This document shows positions 26,100-64,000 of a stretch of DNA of 64,000 nt, in pieces. A program made the translations under genes and the position numbers. Source of the stretch: Prunella strophiata (taxonomy: Eukaryota > Chordata > Aves > Passeriformes > Prunellidae); NCBI GenBank assembly GCA_036583965.1, contig JAZBQD010000014.1:38798990-38862989 (forward strand), in the 5' to 3' direction. A model generated the notes under the pieces. That model was not told the DNA's origin and did not search any database. It saw only the letters and a list, made by a program, of their open reading frames with translations. Positions within the stretch are counted from its first letter, which is position 1. Every line of letters starts with the position of its first letter.

Positions 26100-29000
26100 T
26101 TTTAGCTTTCTCACAGAAGGGAAGATCTTTAACAGAAAGGTCTGAGTTTAGAAGAGAGTCAGTTGCTGCAGGAATGATCCTAAAAGTTCTACCAAGACTC
26201 TTTGTAAGCCTTCCACAACTTCAGAGTTTCTATAAACCACAGGCATCAGTGGATACATATTTATTTTTATCTGTAAAAGCCTCTAGCTGCAAGCATTGCA
26301 GATAATGAAGAATGCTGTAGCTCAGAATTTACCATCACTGTTATGATATTGGGCAGAGAAAATATGCTTTTAGATAACTATTGAGTTCTATGCCATTTAA
26401 AGATAAAATTTAAGATAAAATTTCAGATATAGGAAGTATGAGAACCTATTATATTTTGTGCTGTACTGGCAGGATTCATAAAAATGTGTTGTTTTTAGTG
26501 AAAAATACTCTTCTTTATAAAGTTAAGGAACAACGAATTTAATTGAATGGAATATTACAGATCTAGGAATGTGTGAAGTAACAACTGGGACTCTGGTGCT
26601 TTTTATTTTTGAGGAACTAATCTTGGGGATGTTCTCTCAGTTGCAACCAGTCCTCTTGACAATTTGTGGTGTTGCCAGTCTCTGTCTGTACAGACATGTG
26701 ATTCTCTACTTGTCTGAGGTGCATGCTGTCCCAGATGGTGCAAACAGCAACACACAAAGTTGATCTTACTCCTGTACACTGAGACAGCTGGAGGTTAGCC
26801 AGCTGAAAATATAATGTGCTTCTTTGAGGAGTCTTGGGACTCTGGTTGGAGATTCTTCACAGTGGGGAACATTTGAGAACACCCCAGATTTCACTTATTT
26901 GGGTTGTGAAGTCTACTTGGGACCTACATGGTTAAGCTCTAAAATTATTTAAATTATGTCTTTCCTTGGCTTGTTCTGTGATGAGACATAAGTAAAGCCA
27001 TCAAAGAATGGAAAATGAAGAACTGAAAGATGGAAACTCTGTTCTCCCTCATAATGCTTTCATATCTACTGTTGAAAAAATTTAGTACAGCTAAATGTAC
27101 TTTCATTTCAAGCTCCTAAATGTTAGAAAATTCCTGTGTTTGAAATTCCTCATGTACAAATTTGATGCCACATTATTTCCCTCCTCTCTCTAATGCAGGT
27201 TTTGCAGTAGAAAAGCAGGTACAAATGGTGACATAGAGCTGATAACAAGTGAAGCATCTTCACATTTCCTCTCCGTGTAGGAGGGGCAGCCACAGAGCTA
27301 TTCAGGAGCTGTTCCCAGTGGGGTGGGAAGAAGCTTCCCCTTCCTATGAAACATGATGTAGCTGTGCTTAGTCACCTTCTAGGGCCACCTGGTGCTGCCC
27401 AGGATTTGGACACATCTGCTGGGTTCAGCAGTTATCTCATGCACACGTGTGGCAGCAGCAGTGAAGGAAATGTCCTCCAACCCCTTTCAAAGACTTGGAG
27501 GAGGCAGTGCCCTTAGCCTTTACCATGTCTGTAAACATTCTTGTGTCAATAGCTTTCACAGCCCCCAAGAGAGACATGAGAATGGTTCAGTGGTCATAAA
27601 CTGCCTGAAACCTTGAATGTCTAGACTTGACTGTTGAAGAAATATCTTCAGGCTGTCCTTTTATTCCCTCTTATGTGCCCCCAGTTGGTATCCTTCAAAG
27701 AATATTAAACTAAATACAGCAAATATCTAATGATTTCATATGGTCATTTTGCTGACACAGTACCAGGCACTTCAGCTATGTATCTGTACACATTGTCTCA
27801 TGTATAACCTTTCTGGGGTTACATTACTGTTCTTTCTTACAGTCTTTAGAGCCATTGGCCTTGGACAGATGCCCCACACCCATATAGTAAGGGCAATGCA
27901 GAATGATATAAATGGGTCACAGCATGGTCCCTAACTCAAAGAATGAGTCATTCAGTTACAGGATAGAAATGCCATCAGATTAAAAATAGGAAGGAAAGTG
28001 CAAAAAAAGCTGTTTATCTACCACACAAGCAAAAGGCAATAAACCTACAGTAATAGCTGTAGGCAGTAGGAGTACTTGCCTGTCCACTTGATTATTATCA
28101 AGGTATGCAGGGCTTTAAAAGGATGATGTGTAAGTTCCTGTTACTGGTGTTTGGGACTGTTTCATGAGGACAAGTAAAAGGAGAAGACAAAAAGGTAATT
28201 TTGCTTTGCTGGTTAAGAATCCAAATAATCTGCAAGGTGTCACCTCTGAGATTATCACTTGTGTTCTGCCAAGAAGAAGTGAATTAACGCAGTGTACATC
28301 TTTCACCAGTGCACATTTACAACTGTAAGAAACATGCAAAGTATGAATTTGGTGGAAATGACCCCTGCCTGTTAACAGCATAAGAGGGTTGCTTTCCTGT
28401 AGTCACTGAGTGACTGGCATAGCTGACACCTTTGTATGACCTACTAACTAGCTGAAATTGTTTATTCTGAGTTGTCTGATTTTTTAGCCAGAGGGAATTA
28501 TGAAAGGAAAAAAAGCCAGTGGTGTATCAAAAGCAGCTGCACAAGTGGATGGGTGTAGCTAAGCTGGTAGGGAATGTGGCCACCTGTGGAGCATTCCTTC
28601 AGAAGCAGACAAGAATCCGTGCTCCGAGTGGCAGGGTTTGCAGCTGTGTGTCCAGGTAAAGGCACTTCTGTGCTTTAGGGCTAGGCAGTTTGGCCTGTGA
28701 CTTCCTTAGGGACTGTGGCTTGCTCCCTGCTGATGATATGCTACTATTAGGGGTGTAAACAGGTGAGATTTATGTTTCTGAATCCAGCCTGTTTCTCCCT
28801 CTACTTTGTATGTGTGACGTCTTAAAATACATCACAGTTTTTCCTGGTACTGAGTTATTATCTCCTGTTTGGAAGGGGAATGCTTCATATCCTTTTGCTC
28901 CTTTGCTTTTTCTGTGTGTTGGCTTGCTGAATTGGGTTTCATCTCCAAGTCTATCATTGCTGGTAATACAAAACTCTCCTACAAATCTCCCTAGGCAGTG

Positions 29001-32000
29001 CTGTCATAAGACATTTTTGCATTTTTGAGACCCTCCCTGCTAACTACAGAGTGGATAAAGGCATCAAGAAATTTTAATTTGATAATAAATTCTTGTGGCT
29101 GCTCATGCAACTTTGTTAGTATGTACAAACAGATTTTTTCATTGGCACCATGAATGGTGTCTGACATTTCAGGGCTCTCAGGACTTCCTTGTCTCTCTAG
29201 CTTCTTCAGGGTGACATGTATTTCTGCATTTGTCTGATCTTTATTTTGCTTTCCTGTCTCAGTTAAGCATCTCAGTAAGACTCAATAGGAACTCTTTGTA
29301 CCGTTGGTTGTGTTTGTTGTCCTTTGCTTCTTGGAGTCCTTCATACCTATTTCTAGTTATGTTTCAGTCTGATTTTAGTGTTAAAAGGGCATTGGAAGAA
29401 AATTCTTTCCAATTCTGAGAACAGCTTACCAATCCACCAATGGCTCATTGTTCTTTCCCAATAATAATAGGGTATATTTTGCATTTATGGGGTTTCAGAA
29501 GTTTATGAAGAAACTTTTTGGGCCCTTTGTTTTGCCACAAGAATCTGTGAACTGATTAAGAAATGTAATGCAATTTCATGCCTGCAGTACCCACCCCGTA
29601 TAAGCTTTCAGTTATAATAGGCTTAAACTAGAATACTAGCTTACTCACCTGTGCAGTCTTAGTTACTTTCACATCTGCCAGTTATTATGTAGAAGACATT
29701 TTTGCTCAGGCTCCCTAGTAAGTATTTGAATGTGCAGTCCCCTCCCCTCATTGGTGTTGTTAACCAGAAAGATTTGCAGACTTGTCCTGTGTTCTGTACT
29801 CAGAATAACCACAGGTACTCCTAGTCCAGTGCAATATTGGGAAAATCTTCCAGCATGAGAGTGGAGATTTACTCATTTGCTCCATGACAAAGATTCAGTG
29901 GAAAAGGTCTAGTTGTGAAAATTCTTCTTTGCTTTTTTCCTCTCCCTCAATCTGATGACTATAATTTGCATGTAAGAAGTCTGACTTGGAGAGGACCTTT
30001 TTGTTCTGTAAATTGATAGATTTTTCCTAGGTAGGGCATACAGTCAAATAGGGCCCAGAAGTCATTGCTATCCATCAGTTATAGAGAAATTGTATTATGT
30101 TTGCTGCCCACTTTTTAGTAGAAAAATGCATGTGTCTCACACTATCTGCTGCCATGTTCAGCACTGCAAATTGTAATGGATGGGACATATAAGCCACATG
30201 TTCAGTTTCTTTGTCTTCAGCCTTGAGTTCAAGCTCAGTGGTGCTTCTTCTGTGGAAGAAAAAAAGATAAATGCTACTTCTTTCAGAAGCTTTAGTTCAG
30301 TCGTACTGTATTTTTTTTTTCTTTAATGAGGGGGTGTATATTCTACATATGCAATAATATTAGCTTATCCACTTACCTCAAGTGGAAGGATAAGGCTTTA
30401 CATATCTTTTTCTTAAATTATGTACCTAGATCCATGTTAATATTTTTTCCATGCTTCTCTATTTCCTGTAGCTGGCAGCTTTATTTTCTTGGCGTCTGTA
30501 CTAGCCTGTAGTATAATCAAGCCTGTTAGTCTTCCACTTGTAACATTGTAGTCCTAAAACAATTGCAGTTCATTTTACTGTAGAAAACACAATGATATTG
30601 GCTGTTGTGCTATTTTACCAAGACATGTTTTTCACTAGTTGTTGTATTTTCATCAAGGTTCATGGCTATAAATAATTATTTTGCCTTTTCCTTTTTTTTC
30701 CTTTTTAATTAATTTAAGCTTTTTGCTGTTGCAACTGCCGAACTGTAGCAGACTTCATTACAGAAGTTCTGGTTCTAAAGGATAACCAGCTCTTTCAGTC
30801 GCTTCTTTGAGCCCTGATTTTAAATTAAATTATGCTGACCAAATCCTTATCTCACTGGTATAAAAACTGACTGCTATCTTTGATGCAAGTTTCTAAAGGA
30901 GTTTGAGACCTCACCAGATGTAAAGAGTGCAATCAGCAAAGAAGGATTATACTGTCAAGAGTGTCAGCTGAAAAGATGGTCCTCCAGAAAAAGTTTATAT
31001 GGTTCTTTTTGATCTGAGGATGCTATAACAGATAATGTAGTCTTTGATTCCTCTACTCATTGATCAGTATTTAAGCACGTATTCATGCACATGCTATAAA
31101 TGCATCCGTCATTTGCAATCTGAAGGAAAATATGCAAACAGGAAGATTTGTGACACTTCAAAGTCTTTGAGCACTCAATTAAAGGGAGGGCAAGGCAGAA
31201 GCCTTACTTCTAATTCGTTTCTTTTGATTGGAATAATAAAATGCATATACTATTTCTTCTCTTTTGTTCACATTTCTTTCCTGCACTTAGAGCTTGTCCT
31301 TTTCAAAGCTACAGTATAGCTGAATTTTTCCTTACCATCGTTCTGCTCTTAAGAGGGATGTAGAGTGACTCACTTTCTGCCTTAATGCTGCCTTTAATTG
31401 GTGATTCATCTGCTCATCCCACCATTAGTGGTCTTTTGTGCACTGAAGATGATCAGTAGGTGTTCCACAAAGCTTCCTTTTCATACACAGGCAGGTACAG
31501 TGCTGTTCTTGAGGCACAAGTGTGCCTGGCCTGTTTGGCAACAGCTTTCTGATGTTTTCCCCAGTCAATTGTTACAAAGGAAAAGGAATCACCCACTGAC
31601 AGATCCTAAAGGAAAAGGAGTGCATCTTCCCAGCCAGAATATTCAAAAGCTTCTGGAAGTCTTTTACTCCTGAACAGGGATAGTGCCTCTGTCATTCAAG
31701 TCATTGACACATGAACACTAGAAAAGGGCAATTTCTATCAGTATGTTAAACCTGAAAAAACCTTTGTATATCAGGCCTGTCATCAATATGTGTTACCTCC
31801 AATTTGAGTTTTAGCCCATCCTTTTCAGCTCTCCTATTCAGAGCCTTTGTCATCGAGTCTAGACATGACATTGAGCATTGAATTAGCATTTAGAGTTTAG
31901 AAATACCCATCCTCATCTGGCTCACAGCATCTCTTGTGATCTGCTCTGCTAGTTCATACAGTATCTGGATTTAAAAAATGTTGGTTTTAACATTATATTT

Positions 32001-32035
32001 AACAGTAACTAGAGGTGTTGCTTGTTTCTGTTTAG

Positions 32036-64000
<31,965 letters not shown>

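Larger units (their letters stand above)
14643..32035 (+). other. GRIP1: Intron upstream of the GRIP1 linker exon, 3' part
   Basis: About 17 kb of AT-rich sequence shows no exon, RNA gene or transposon that I recognise. Notable contents are a motif-dense stretch around 16190-17000 and a perfect 13-bp-arm hairpin at 26059-26090. Open frames are short and not protein-like. The stretch ends in a pyrimidine tract and the AG acceptor at 32034-32035. Confidence 0.6.

Noticed and set aside
28811..28830. TGTGACGTCTTAAAATAC, almost the same as 16951-16968
   Set aside because: The similarity does not extend beyond about 18 bases. Two CRE-like sites in AT-rich DNA can look alike by chance.

Overview
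This window is vertebrate nuclear DNA, most likely from a bird. It is AT-rich and dominated by introns. The exons are short and widely spaced, with canonical AG/GT borders. Three truncated CR1-type LINE copies (10288-10530, 13372-13655, 14517-14642) carry the 3'-end motif usual in avian and reptilian genomes. No bacterial, plasmid or phage features are present. The species cannot be named from what I can read.

The only gene I can support is GRIP1 (glutamate receptor-interacting protein 1), on the + strand. Six consecutive internal coding exons are recognisable: 32036-32116, 55633-55768, 56732-56877, 60334-60417, 61270-61345 and 62685-62830. They join without a frame break into 669 bp (223 codons). 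Together they encode a 27-residue N-terminal linker, all of PDZ1 and all of PDZ2 of this multi-PDZ scaffold. The initiator exon lies upstream of the window, and PDZ3 to PDZ7 lie downstream.

Layout: 1-32035 is the tail of a very large upstream intron, with a CR1 cluster and GC-richer patches between 10 and 14.7 kb. Next come the small linker exon, a 23.5-kb intron, and then a compact cluster of five exons in the last 8.4 kb that encodes PDZ1-PDZ2. Introns hold simple repeats, poly-T and poly-A tracts, a three-copy 15-bp tandem repeat, several perfect short inverted repeats, and stretches rich in homeodomain, POU or CRE-like motifs that might be enhancers. The enhancer calls are guesses from motif content only.

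The clearest structural observation is that the gene is modular. The linker exon, the PDZ1 exon pair and the PDZ2 exon trio are each phase 1-1 units. The second-half exons of PDZ1 and PDZ2 have the same length (146 bp), the same phases and the same split Arg codon, as expected if whole-PDZ cassettes were duplicated. I found no evidence of a previously undescribed biological system; the remaining observations are modest and rated accordingly.
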